DNA from: Chaetomium olivaceum
Taxonomy: Eukaryota; Ascomycota; Sordariomycetes; Sordariales; Chaetomiaceae
Reading direction: 5' to 3'
Assembly (NCBI GenBank): GCA_039881045.1
Contig: JAYWVB010000027.1
Location: 124,001-188,000 of the forward strand
Length of the DNA stretch: 64,000 nt
This document shows, piece by piece, positions 30,068 through 41,239 of the stretch (position 1 is the stretch's first letter; every line of letters begins with the position of its first letter). The notes below the pieces were generated by a model. That model had not been told where the DNA came from and made no database searches. It saw only the letters and a list, made by a program, of their open reading frames with translations. The translations under genes were made by a program, and so were the position numbers.

Positions 30068-33000
30068 CTACTTCATTCTGCGGTTGTTCTGTCCCAGACG
30101 ACCTGTGGCAATGGCGAAGCGTATCACCGCCCTCACCGCCTGCATGTTGGGGGACCAGTGCTTGTCATCCGAGGGCAATTTTCCTCCCAGGTAGAAGGAG
30201 AGGTTGCCCCTGTGGACATCCGTACATTGCAGCATTTCCGTACGGTGTTGATCCCATTGCTTGCATGGAAGAGGAAGTGCTCCACTGTCTCTCTTGCTTG
30301 TCCACACGCGCATTGATCTGAAGGTGCTGCTTTGATACGATGTAGGTACGTGTTGAGTTTGGCCATGCCTGTTCTAAGCTGAGCAAGTACGCCGGCCTCG
30401 CTTCGAGACAGGTGTCGTATAATAGTCGGGTGTGCTTCCCTGGTAACGCTATATCGACTCTCTTGGAATGTCTCCCCACTTTGTCTGGCAGCGTGTAGGT
30501 GGTGTCCGCTTTGCCCAGGCTATCCGAAGGGCCGTTGACCGCATGGCAGGATCCTGGGTCTGTGGCGTGGCTTGTCGCCGCGTTGCCTCCTTTGCTTTCG
30601 CTTTGGCTATGTTCAGGAGCTCATTTTTGGTACCCCTTTGGATCCAGACGACCGAGATCGTGTTTCCGGCCCTGCGCAAGGCACTTATCGCATCATACGC
30701 CTGACAGAGATATTGTTGCCCTGATTGCTGGTGTGGCCGCTCCAAGGTCATCACGGCTGCCTTGTTGCTCGTGGCAAGGATGATCTTGCGGTATCTGATA
30801 TTTCGAATCAATTTCAACGCGTGCCCAATAGCCGCGAGCTCGCTTGAGAACGGGTTCTGCTCCGACCTGGAGCCCAGCGTCACACTGAATGCTTCGTTTC
30901 TTAAGCTGTCTCGCATCGGTAGCGGGAGACGGACGACTCCTCCGAACCCTACCATGTTGTTTCGTGCGGAGCTGCTTACGGCGATCTGGACCGCCCACTC
31001 TGCTTCCTTCTGTATGATGCCTGTTCCGTTAAGCGTAGTGCGGACTCGCCCTTCCCATGGCGCCAATACCACCGGAGCGATGGTTTCGAGGCCGTCCAAT
31101 GGCATATCTTTCAGGAGATCCGCTACGCAAAATAATGGCGAGCGGTAGGATGCCCGGAACTTGCGCATCCGGGAGGTGGTGTTGCGGAGTGGATTCGTCT
31201 CTGGCAGGGTATGGATATCCGTCCACATCTTGATCGCCCTCTTCCACAATCGATCTTGAGCCGTGGGGATGTGAGCTTCCGCTTCTGCCACGCGTGTTGC
31301 TACTGTGCTGAACGTTCCTATGATCCCCTGCGCCGCAACCCTCTGCACCCTGTCTAAGGCCGGCAACGTCTTCCAATTGCATTGGTGCATCCAGACGTTG
31401 GAGGCGTAGTCCACCACTGGCGCGACCATAGCCGTGATAGCTGCCGCGCCGTACGCGGAGACAGACGCGCCGTTTCAACTCCAATGCCGCGCTGAGCCCT
31501 TTGGAGGCCGCCCTTGCGATATGCTCCTTATACCTGAGCTTGGCATCCATGACCACTCCTAGGATTTTGACGTGATCTTTCGGCCGAACCTCCTGGCCCT
31601 TGATGGTAAAGGGCTCCGAGTTAGCTTTGTACGCTTTGCGGGTAAAGTGGATGACGGCTGTTTTGTCTGCTTCAAATGTCGCTCCGCTCCTCTTTTCCCA
31701 GTCTAGTGCTTGATCGATGATTGCTTCAATCCCCTGGCGTGTGCTCTGTGCCGTCGGACCTGCGACCCAGGCGGTAAAGTCGTCGATAAAAGCTATCGCA
31801 CCACCGTTGCTATCGATCTTCCGCTGGACCAGATCCGCGTTGAAAAAGAGGAACAATATAGGGGAGAGGGGCGAGCCTTGGGGCAGGCCAGCCTGTGGGA
31901 GGTCCCGTCGTTCCGCAGCATGCCCGTTGACCTGGATAGAGGCCGTACGATCAGAACAGAAAGCTTCTGTCCATCGGCACAGCTCCTCCGGAATACCGCG
32001 CGCCCTCATCCTCTGCACCAGCCGTTCCTTGCAGACTCCGTTGTAGGCTCCCTTGACATCAAAGCTAATGAGGCTGACAATCTTCCGTCCTCTCCAGGCC
32101 GTGTAGATTTGCTCCTGTAGAAATACTAGCGCCTGCTCTGCTGACCGTTGCTTCCGCCCGCCGAAGTGGCTGGTGGGCAGTAGGCCGTAGGTCTCCACGG
32201 CGTGGGACAGCCGTTCCGCGATCACCGACTCCAGCACTTTGCCCAGCGTTGCTAAGAGGAGATTGGTCTCCACGCCTTCGCGATGGTATAGTCCTCTTTA
32301 CCCGGTTTCTTGAGCGGGATGATCTTAGCATGACGCCACTGACTAGGAAGGGCCCCACTCTAGCGAAGTACGGAAGAGCGCCAGTACGTGGTGCTTGACC
32401 ACCTGCCAGACTTCCTTCCACACCACTGCCGGCAGAGCATCCTCTCCTGGTGCCTTCCAGGACTTCGTTGCGAACAGCTGTCGTTCGACTTCCTCCATCG
32501 TGAGGATAGGCATCGTAATGGGTGCCCTCTGTGGTCTGTGACCTTCATCGTCGATCGTGTCAGGCAAGGCCGGGAAGAACCTTGTTAGGAGCTCTTCGGC
32601 CTGTTCCGTATGGTCGGCCGTACATGTCCCATCCGCTCTAACAAGTTGCGGGATTCTTCCAAACGTACTGTCATCTCCGGATTGTAGATACTTTGCAGCC
32701 TTCCAAATATTGTCGTTGTCCGCAAGGAATTCAGCCCAGTGTTTCTTCTTCTGTTGCCGGATGGCATCGTGATACTGTTTTGCTGCACCCTTCGCCAATT
32801 CCTCAATCTCGGCTGTAGTCCAGCCTGCCCGGCGTCCGAGCGAGCGCGGTTCCTCCAGTGCGTGTAGATGTGACGTAGCTGCGTCAGGTCCGTAGTCCAC
32901 CATCGCTTAGCGTATGGCGACGGCCGGGCTTTAGGGGTTAGGGAGTGGACCGCACCCGAGACGGCGGACATCAGGCGGTCCGTTCTTTGCTGAACCGTCC

Positions 33001-33825
33001 CGTTCGCCGGGGTGTCCCTTAGTGTATCTGCAATCTTGGCTCTGATCTGCTTCCATGGCGCGTTCTTGAGAAGCAGTCGCTCGTGGTGTGCCGGCACAGG
33101 TACCTCGATATTGAAAACTGTTTCGATCGTCCGGTGATCTGAACCGTGTTCCGTTCCATGCACACCGCACTTAATCACGGCTTCTCTCAGTTCCTCCGAG
33201 GCTAGGACCAGGTCGATAGTTGAACTGTATCCACCTCCTTGCCATGTTATCGTGCTCCTCGGGAGTAGAGTGCTCAGAGCCAGCTCGTTCATGAGGTCGA
33301 TGATGGGGTCAGCTTCCCCTTGTCTCACGGGCGAGACGTCGTCTCCCCCCCACAGCTGGTCGTGGCAGTTGAAATCACCTGTAACCACTACATCGACTGT
33401 CGTCCCTACACCCCGTTTCGTCTGTGCGACCGCTCTCCTGAGGTTCTCGCAAGCGTCTGTAGTGCCTCAGCATCCCCACACGGTACGTAGACTGAAGCGA
33501 CTAGAACCACGCGTTCCGGGAGCCGTATGATCGCTGCCGTGATGTCCGGCGAGTCCACTGCCACCTGCTCGGCTTCCACCGTTTTGTTCACCCAGAGCAT
33601 GCTCCGGATAGCCCATCTACCTTCCTTCCACGTGCTCGGAACCATCTTAGTCCATTTGTGATGATGCATAGGGGTTGTCAGGAGCCGTCCTTGGATCCTC
33701 CGCGCCCGGGGTTCCTGAATGGCGATAACGGCAGCACCCTGAATTGCCACGTCGTTCATCAGGCTGTCATGCACCTCCCCTTGCTTTCTGACGTTCAATT
33801 GGATGACCCGAAACGTCCTACTCAT
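30068..33825 (-). pseudogene. LINE ORF2: APE endonuclease, reverse transcriptase, RNase H-like
   Basis: Translation begins at ATG 33825 (MSRTFRVIQLNVRKQGEV), the AP-endonuclease start. Endonuclease motifs: IAIQEPRA, SVYVPCGD, VVTGDFNCHD (33388) and TEHGSDHRTI. The RT domain spans about 32450-31450: SFDVKGAYNGV, LPQAGLPQGSPLSPILF and catalytic FIDDFTAW, then GATFEADKTAVIHF and VKILGVVMD. The RNase H-like region (about 31050-30550) has SELAAIGHALKLI and ILATSNKAAVMTL, where the usual catalytic Asp of the DS motif is not seen. The C-terminal zinc-binding stretch is CACGQARETVEHFLFH. At least six indels break the frame (near 33455, 32830, 32340, 32270, 31450, 30455, and one near 30290). Several sit in short homopolymers and are one base short. 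Product would be inactive as assembled. Confidence 0.85.
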
Positions 33826-35127
33826 GTCGAGATGGATAGAGCTTCCGGCAATTCTTGCTGAACGATTCGTGGGGTCCTCCACACAGAGCGCACTTTGGCA
33901 TAAACGCTGAGCACTCGCTATGACGGTGGCCCTCGTTGGCGCACATTCCACACACTTGAGGGTTCCTGCACTGAAAAGCTTTGTGGCCGATCTGCTGGCA
34001 GTTGTAGCACTGGTCCGGCCGCGTCCGACGTTCGAAGACCCCCGTGTATCCCGATTCGCCTCTTGCGTGGAAGAAGCCCTCGCTGATGAGCCTTCTAGCG
34101 CCCCCAGCTTTGGTCACATATACCACCATCGATCCATACGCTTTCGCAGTATCCTTCCGGCTTAACCAAGCCAACTTGGCGATTTTTACATCGTTTTCTC
34201 GGCCCAGGGTTTCCGCCGCTCCCGGGACGACCTTGCCTTCGGGATCGAGAACAGCGGTACGGTTGACGTTGTCAATTTTGACTGGGTACAGCTGATCCCG
34301 TAGGACCTGTGCACCCGGCGCCTTCTTCGCTTCCATGATGTCCTTGATCTTCTTTACTTCCGCTTCGTTCCTACCAATGATCCTAAGGCGGTTGCTGTTT
34401 CCTCTATCTCTGGTGACGGCAAGACAACGCCACTTGGATTGGTCTCCCGGCGCTCGCATCTCTTTCTCGATGAGCTTGCGAACGGCCACCGGCGTAGCCT
34501 CTTCGATGTGTTCCTCCGGTACCCTAGTCATGTCTACTGTACAGAACACTGGCTCTGGCGTCGTCGTCGGGCTTCCGGAGGATGCTAGACTAGGAACGCT
34601 GGTAGGAGGTGTACGTCGGGCGACATCCGCGTATGCAGGCCGAGTCGAAGGGGCCTCTTGAGCTTCGTTCATGGCGTGCAGCTGCAGTCTAGTGTCCTCG
34701 AGCTCGCGGCGGGCTTGGGTAAGCTGCTCTGCGCTTGCGACAGTTCTTCCGTCAATTGGGCCGTCATTCTGGTCATTTCTTTTGTCATGTGATCCCTCAA
34801 CTTTTCGAATTGACGCTGGAATTCTCTTTTGATCATGTCCAATTTGTTGTCGAAGTTGCAGTCCGCAGATTGCTCATGGTCCTGGATTCCCTCTCCTACA
34901 CTCTTGGCCGCTGCGGCCCGATTTGCACGATTTTTGTGACTTCTCAGCATTCTTTCGCTACTATTTCCTTCTTCCCAATCCATATCATCTTGTTGCTGCA
35001 TTGATTCCATCGCCCTCGTCGTTTTCACCCTCTTGCGTTGGGGGCGGCGATATCCCACTCCTGGGGACGCCGAACCGCCTCTCATGACGTCGATGGCGTC
35101 TGGAGCGCCGCGCGCCGCACCAGGCAT
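33818..35127 (-). pseudogene. LINE ORF1: Gag-like protein with CCHC knuckles
   Basis: Upstream segment 34669-35127 is a basic then coiled-coil region (DNKLDMIKREFQRQFEKLRD). Downstream segment 33818-34672 ends in three zinc knuckles: CYNCQQIGHKAFQC, CGMCANEGHRHSEC and CALCGGPHESFSKNC. A one-base shift near 34735 separates the two segments; reading into the second frame from there gives a continuous coiled coil (AEQLTQARRELEDTRLQLHA) leading to MNEAQEAPS. The ORF1 stop codon overlaps the ORF2 start. Confidence 0.85.
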
Positions 35128-35245
35128 CTGGAAAAAGACAAATCTTCCACCAGCTGCCTCAAAGGTCGTAAAGAAGATCGATATCGAGAATCACCAGTAA
35201 AAGGATATAGTCCCCACGGAGCAACAAAGATATAGTCCCCTAGTC

Positions 35246-35560
35246 TGAGTTCGCAACTGGATTCTCTGCAACTCACGCAATACACACTCAAATACAGTTT
35301 ACAATGATACATCGTGTAGTATGGTAAGGACCGAAAAGAATACCATGGAAGCCAAGCCCGCCCCACCAGGTACCAGATGCCAAGACGGGATGATCGATCT
35401 GCACAGTTACCCGAGTTATTGAGCCTCACCTGACAACAACTCAACTCATCAGGCCGAGTGAAACTGCTGCCTAGCAGCAAAATCGAACAACGACCAGAAA
35501 AAGCCATCATACTGCCGGCAGAAACGACAAAGAAAATCGAAACCCAAACGACGCCCAGTC
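35246..35560. other. 5' region of RPA3
   Basis: Promoter and leader of RPA3 adjoining the LINE 5' end. Adenine-rich and CTCACCTGAC-type sequence; no gene. Confidence 0.4.
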
Positions 35561-36236
35561 ATGGAGGCAATCGCCAACCCGCGCATCACCTGCGCATACC
35601 TCAACTCGTATGTGGGCAAAAGTGTGATAGTCGTCGGCAAAGTCATCCAATTGCGGGGCGAGGAGGCCATCATCGACGCCGACGGCAACATCACCGCCCA
35701 CTTGAATCGCGTAAGCTGCCGTTTTGATCCTCCTCATTTTCCCTTTGTTTCAATACCTCTTCCAATACCCCTGCCCCTTATCTGGGTCCCTGATTCCTGG
35801 CCAAGTTGAGACGAAGTACCTCGAGGGGGTCACAACGGAGATGACCACCGCATAAACCCTGGCACATGAAAAGAACCCCATGAGGACAACCACCACTCAC
35901 ACCACACAAACACAGGAGGCGCATCTGCTCGCAGGCAACGCCGCGCAGATCATCGGCAAGGTCAACCCGGATCTCTCCATCAAGGTGCTCAGCTCCATGG
36001 ACCTGGGCACCAAAGTAGGTACGCCAAGTCACTCAACGCAGATCTCTGCACCCCTCGATGACGTGGTAAAGAGGAGAGGAAGGAAGAAGGGCTACCTTTG
36101 CCTTAAACTGCCCGCCCCGCATACCTTATCCCCGGGTCGAGTTTCACGCTCCTAACACCACCGAACAGACTACAACCTGGCCAACACAGTCGTGGAGATC
36201 TCGCACCAGCACCGGAACCTGTTCGCTTACGATTAA
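35561..36236 (+). CDS. RFA3: Replication protein A subunit 3 (RPA14)
   Basis: Smallest subunit of the RPA single-stranded-DNA-binding trimer. Exons 35561-35710, 35916-36018 and 36169-36236 join in phase (introns 205 and 150 bp) to give 106 residues. The single OB fold is evident: MEAIANPRITCAYLNSYVGK, SVIVVGKVIQLRGEEAIIDA, DGNITAHLNR, then AAQIIGKVNPDLSIKVLSS and DLGTKVD, and the C-terminal helix DYNLANTVVEISHQHRNLFA. The final exon is short and only recognisable by the trimerisation helix. The gene lies directly beside the transposon island. Confidence 0.93.
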
Positions 36237-37172
36237 GCAATGGGCAGTCAGCCAGGGCTGATGAGCACGTCGCAGAATGCATGCTGACGGAGATTGGGCG
36301 CTCTCACTCTTTGCGGCTCTGCGCCCCCCGGAGTCCTATGATGTGTGGGGCAGTCGTTCGTCCCACAGTGGCAGGAGGAAGGGCGGTGCGAGGGTCGGGT
36401 TGGAGCGTTGACGGAGCAGGACGACAGCACAGCGGCTAGGAAGCCCGAGCGCCTGAGCTTAGGCAGCATCGGGACACCGCACTTAAAGGGAGATAGTCAA
36501 TGCAGGTACCGGTACGAGACGAGGGAGACACAAGTGTGTGCTCAGTACATCTTTGCATGTGAGCTCGTCTCCAGAGACATCGCACGGTCGAAACATGCTT
36601 GGTCAAAACAAGGTCTGGTCAAAAGATATGCAATATGTGATATAAGTATTGTTTTGCTCTGCTACTAGTACAACGGGCCTAGACCACAGCGATATATCTA
36701 ACCATCTTGCGATCATCGGGCTCGAGGACCGCCCATCGCATAACGAAGCTCTCCCCTGCTTCCGCCAACATCACCACTCCTATCCTAACCCATCCTCGTC
36801 AAAAGGATCGTCCGTTACCCCCCACGGGTACCGTGTCCCTTCTAACTCTCTCGTCTCAAAACGATTGGAACATTGCCGCCAAGGCCTGTGTCCCAGGCGC
36901 GCGGCAGCCCCTAAACATCTTCCCTTCGAGGTCCAACAAAGAAAAGAAAAAGCAACCATTGACTCGTAATGTCGTCTGACAAATCGTAAAAGGCCCCGGT
37001 GTGAAAAAGTAGAAAAGCCCCTGTTTTCGGTATCCCCGTACCATACTCCAGGCCGCAGCCAGCAACGAGCAAAGGTCGCGCAAATAAAAGAAAGACCGAG
37101 AACACTCGGAGTAAAAAAAAAAAAAAGACCAAAAAAACCAATCACTCTCCCATCGCCCTCTCCTCTCTCCTC
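36237..37172. other. intergenic between convergent genes
   Basis: 3' regions of RPA3 and the SPT21-like gene. Includes a 14-A run at 37113-37126 and other A-rich sequence. No gene recognised. Confidence 0.4.
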
Positions 37173-40100
37173 TCACCTCCCCCCCTTCGCCCCTCCATCC
37201 CCACCCATCGCCTGCTGATTCCACATCCCGCCCTCCTGCAACACGCCCCCAAACTGTTCCCCCGCACCACCGCGGCCCCCGCCCCGCCCACCCCTCAACA
37301 GCGGCGGACTACTAGGCATGACCAGATCGGTGCCGAGGAAGCTGCCAAAATCCACCACGGCATCACTCCCATGCCCGTCACCGCCCACGTCCAGGTGGCC
37401 CAGATCGAGGTCTCCCACCGACGACGAGGCCACTGCGCCTGCTCCCGTGGCTGACCCGGACGCTCCGTGGTGACGCGAAGGCGAGCCGCTGCCGATGAAG
37501 TCGTTCGCTTCGCTGAGCAGCTGGTGTAGGGTGGCGGTGAAGGGCGAGTTGAACGGCATGTGCATCGGCAGGCCCATGGACATGGGCAGCTGGTTGTTAG
37601 CGGCGGCCGCGATCGAATAGTGGGCGTCGAAGTGGGCGGTGTTGTTGTGCATGGTGCTGCTGCGCGGGGTGCGGCGTCGGCTGGCGCTGGTAGGGTGGAG
37701 GAAACCGCCTGAGGAGCGTGGTGTCTTGGTCGGGGTCTGTTGGAGGTGGCCGGCAAAGAGCTGGCCTGGTGACTTGGGGGCGCTTCTGCTGGAGCGGATC
37801 GACCGGGAGATGCTTCGCGTTATGGGACGATGACTGGGTGTCGGGCGGGTCGGTGTCTTAAACGGGCCTGCTGCGGTTTTGGGAGGCGGCGTGGATGGGC
37901 GCCGGGGAGGTGTCCCGAAGAGTTCCTGTTCAAGGTCGTCTTGGGGGACCGGAGTTCCCTGGCGCTCCTGGTTTGCACCGTTTTCCTTCCCTGCTGCCGC
38001 CGACTTGGCGTCCTCTCCGTGTGCGACTGCTTGCGTTGTGTTAAGCGAAAGCTCCCCAAGAACCCTGGGTGTCCCATCCCTTCTCGGCGATGGGAAGAGC
38101 AGCCTTCTAGTGCTGCCTAGTTCGTCCTCAACTGCAATGGGGCTGTCCGCAGTCCCACTACCCCGTGAGTGAGTAGATCCCAAGAAACGCTGTCTCGGGG
38201 AGCTCTGCAAGTTTAAATGCTGTTCGTCGGCCATGGTGACGCTTTGTTGCCGCGACTGCGTCTCGTTTTCGTAGTTGTCCATGAAGAAGTCGTGGTCTAG
38301 CGGCCCGATCGGGTCGGTGGTGAAATACGCCTCCGACGTAGGGTTGACCAGGGCCTCGCTCTTTGTACGGCTCTTCTTCGACCTCGAGTTGCTCTTGGGC
38401 TCTCGCTTCCTCCTTGGTTGGTTGAGCCGAGCAGCGTCCTTGTCCCACCGGTCGGGCGGCCGATGCACCTTGAATTTCCCTAGCCATATGCCACAAGGAT
38501 TGCAGAGCAGGGTTTCTATCCATTTCTGCTTGTCATCCTTTGGCCCAAGGTTCTTCTTAACCATTCTATATTTGGCAGGTTTCTCGTCCTCATCCCTTTC
38601 CAAGACCTCGATCATTGTCACACAGCCTGGCTTGTCGGAGAATTCGTGAAACCCGGGGTCGCCATCACGGTCCTGAGTCCAAATCTTACGCCACGTCGGT
38701 GTCTCGATGGCGCACACAGTTACTACAGAAAGGCGGCGATTCTCCTCTCAAAATGGCGCTCTCAAGTTTCTCCTTGATGGACTGTTTTTTAACCAGATTC
38801 TTGCTGTATCGTGGCGGATCGAGTTCGCTCGGGGGGCACGGCGGCTCGGATGCTACTGCGCGGGGCAGGGTCAGAGAAGGTTCCGGAGCTGGTTCGCTTG
38901 TTGCGGTCGCTGGACCCTGAACATCCGCTACTAAAGCATCTCTCGAACCAGGTCTCGACGCGGGCCTTGACGCGGGCCTTGATGCCGGCTTCAAGGGCGA
39001 CTGGGTCGGTACGGGTAAAGACGGTTGCGGCTCCGGGCGTTCCGGGATCGGCATAGGCATTGCAGCGGCCGGGGTAGGTTCCGACGGGAAGGCCACCGAG
39101 TACCCATTTTCCCCGTCATTTCCCGTGAGTTGCATTGACTCGAGCGTGTCGAAGGACGGCTGTTCCTGGAACGGCTGGTGCTGTGCAGCATCTTGTGACA
39201 CGCCGTTTCCGTTCGCGTGGTACGTCGAGTTTTCTTGCGTAGTCGAGTCCTGTTCGGACGCAGCCGAGTTTGGGGCAGTATGGGATCGTTTGAACGCGCG
39301 GTTTGCCGCCTTCTTAGGCGCAGGCTGAGCCGCAGGTGTCTGTCGATTCAGAGCCTTGGCTTTGCCGGCAGGGTTAAAGATGCTCTTGGTTGGCAGTAGC
39401 TCTGGGGGCCCCGGGTTGACTTCCTGGAACGGGAAGTTACTCGGTTGTTGCTGTTGCTGCAACTGTTGTTGTGATTGTGATTGAGAACGACCGTTCTTTC
39501 GGGGTACCGGCTTGCTTGCAACAGGTAGAGAAGAAACGGGGAGCATCTGATCCTGCATTTGCCCCTGCCCAAAACGTTGCAACATGTCCTCATCAAAGAT
39601 ATCTTCTAGCCCACCGCTCATGAAGCCGGAGTCGATCAGTGGCATCGGCATGGCGGGAAGGACGGGGCTGGAGGCCGGCGGGCTGGATTGGATGTACGGG
39701 GCTGTCCGTGGGACAGGTGGTGAGGAGTTCAGGTCCCCAGCGCTGTCCTCAGGCAAATAACCGTGATCGGGGGACTGCGCATTCGAGTCTGCGGGCGACC
39801 TGGCATCCTGACTCCCGTTTTGCAGCATGACTCTGTCAGGCCCCCCCTGGTCCATCTGGTTCATGTGATCCGCTCTCGCTTGGTTCTCCAATGCTCTCCT
39901 CCGATGTTGTTGGTGCAGCACCCGCCCGTCTGGAATGGGCGTGGGTGCCCGGGGAACGTCCTGGAGGTGGTTGGCAGCGGTCCCTTCTGGCCCCGCACCA
40001 ATAGGTCTCATATTACGCAGAGACCCAGAGGTGCTAGCAGCCACTCTTAGGGAATCCGGAGTAGCGCCAAAAGGAGCAATGGCGCTGTACTCAGTTTTGG

Positions 40101-41239
40101 TGACTTTAGCCCTCCTCTTGTTCGGTCCATCATCGCCATCCGTACCCTCCTCCACTGCCGAAGTGTTGCCGGTTTCCAAGGGCCTTTTCCTGGGCCGTCC
40201 TCGCGGCCTGCCAGTCGGTTGCTTGCTACGCGATCTCGAAGGCCTGGAAGGGCGGGGCTTTGGCGCAGGCTCTACAGGTTGGGAAACCGCCGGTGATGGT
40301 GCGTTGTCTGCAGAGCCCTGAGGCCTCGGGGGGATTGGTGCTGCACTAGAAGGCCTGCTTGTTGGAGGCATCGCAACAGGCGGCATGCCGTTGGAGGGGG
40401 GGTTGGTAGCCGGCCGAATCAGCTGTGGCGGTTGGCTGTCGCTCCGCTGTCCCATCGGCCTGCTCTCGGCCGTCGGAGGGTTATGCTGGCTGAGCTGGGC
40501 TGGCGCAAGAGCAGGAGAGGAAAGGGCGCTAACACTGGCGTTGGAGGCATGCCCCAGCATCGTGTTGGCTTGGAGGAACGAGTTCCATTCCGACACCGTC
40601 TCGGCAGGAATTGACCCAGATCTCGACCCATCCGTAGGTTCCAGGCTGGGGTAGTCTGTCCGTTGTGGCATCCTCGCCACGGTCGCAAACTTCAGCTTTA
40701 CCTCCAGCGTATCCCGACTTCCACTATTAAGAAGTGCAAGGAGATTCCTCGTGACACGGCCCGTGACCAATTGTTCTTGTGACCCGCGTTGTGGGTCCAT
40801 ATTCGATGACAACAGGCCTTGCCCCACGAGGGGCACATCTGGTTCGGAGTAGTCGTACGCGTACACGCTGAAGTCCTTATCTTGCTGGTTCAGGATCTCC
40901 GGGCTGCTTTGGGAGACTGCCTGGAGACAGGTCCGGAGGTCCACCACGCCGATAGTGGTCTTTTCGTCAAGGGGTATCGTCCGGATCTGAATTATGTTAT
41001 GCCACCGCGCCAGGCAGTGCACCTGATTATCGCGGTCGAAGGAGTAATGGACCTTGACTGCGTGCAAAACTAAATTAGAAACACCAACGGGGGATTGGGA
41101 GGAGACCCAGACGGAAAGCAAACTTACGGCCCATGGGCCTCGCCTGCAGGCCCGATTCTTCTGCTGTACCCGCAGCCGCTGGCTGGGCAGCAGCAAAATG
41201 AGGTGAGGGCGCCCCCCACATGTTTGGTGGTGTCGCCAT
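37173..41239 (-). CDS. SPT21/Ams2-like GATA-type zinc-finger protein (frame break in the finger)
   Basis: Large nuclear regulator; yeast Spt21 and fission yeast Ams2 drive histone-gene expression and silencing. Exon 1 is 41128-41239 (MATPPNMWGAPSPHF), intron 41070-41127 (58 bp), then one long exon. The conserved N-terminal Spt21 domain is seen: LHAVKVHYSFDRDNQVHCLA, IPLDEKTTIGVVDLRTCLQA, DFSVYAYDYSEPDVPLVGQG. A 600-residue Pro/Ser/Gln-rich region with an AT-hook-like GRPRGRPRKRP follows. The GATA finger starts CSNC (38720) and continues in another frame as AIETPTWRKIWTQDRDG, then CNPCGIWLGKFK. So a +1 (or -2) shift lies at about 38711-38718, inside the finger. The C-terminal frame ends at 37173. 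Total about 1,335 residues if joined. Confidence 0.85.

Larger units (their letters stand above)
30000..35245 (-). mobile_element. Tad/I-like non-LTR retrotransposon (LINE), nearly full length
   Basis: Minus-strand LINE with both open reading frames: ORF1 (Gag-like with zinc knuckles) 33818-35127 and ORF2 (endonuclease, reverse transcriptase, RNase H-like, C-terminal zinc motif) 30068-33825. The 5' leader contains GATATAGTCCCC twice, 25 bp apart (35204, 35229). The 3' region contains a 16-G run at 30017-30032 (plus strand). The ends are approximate: I could not see a target-site duplication or a poly-A tail. The whole element is free of stop codons apart from those caused by small indels. Confidence 0.85.
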
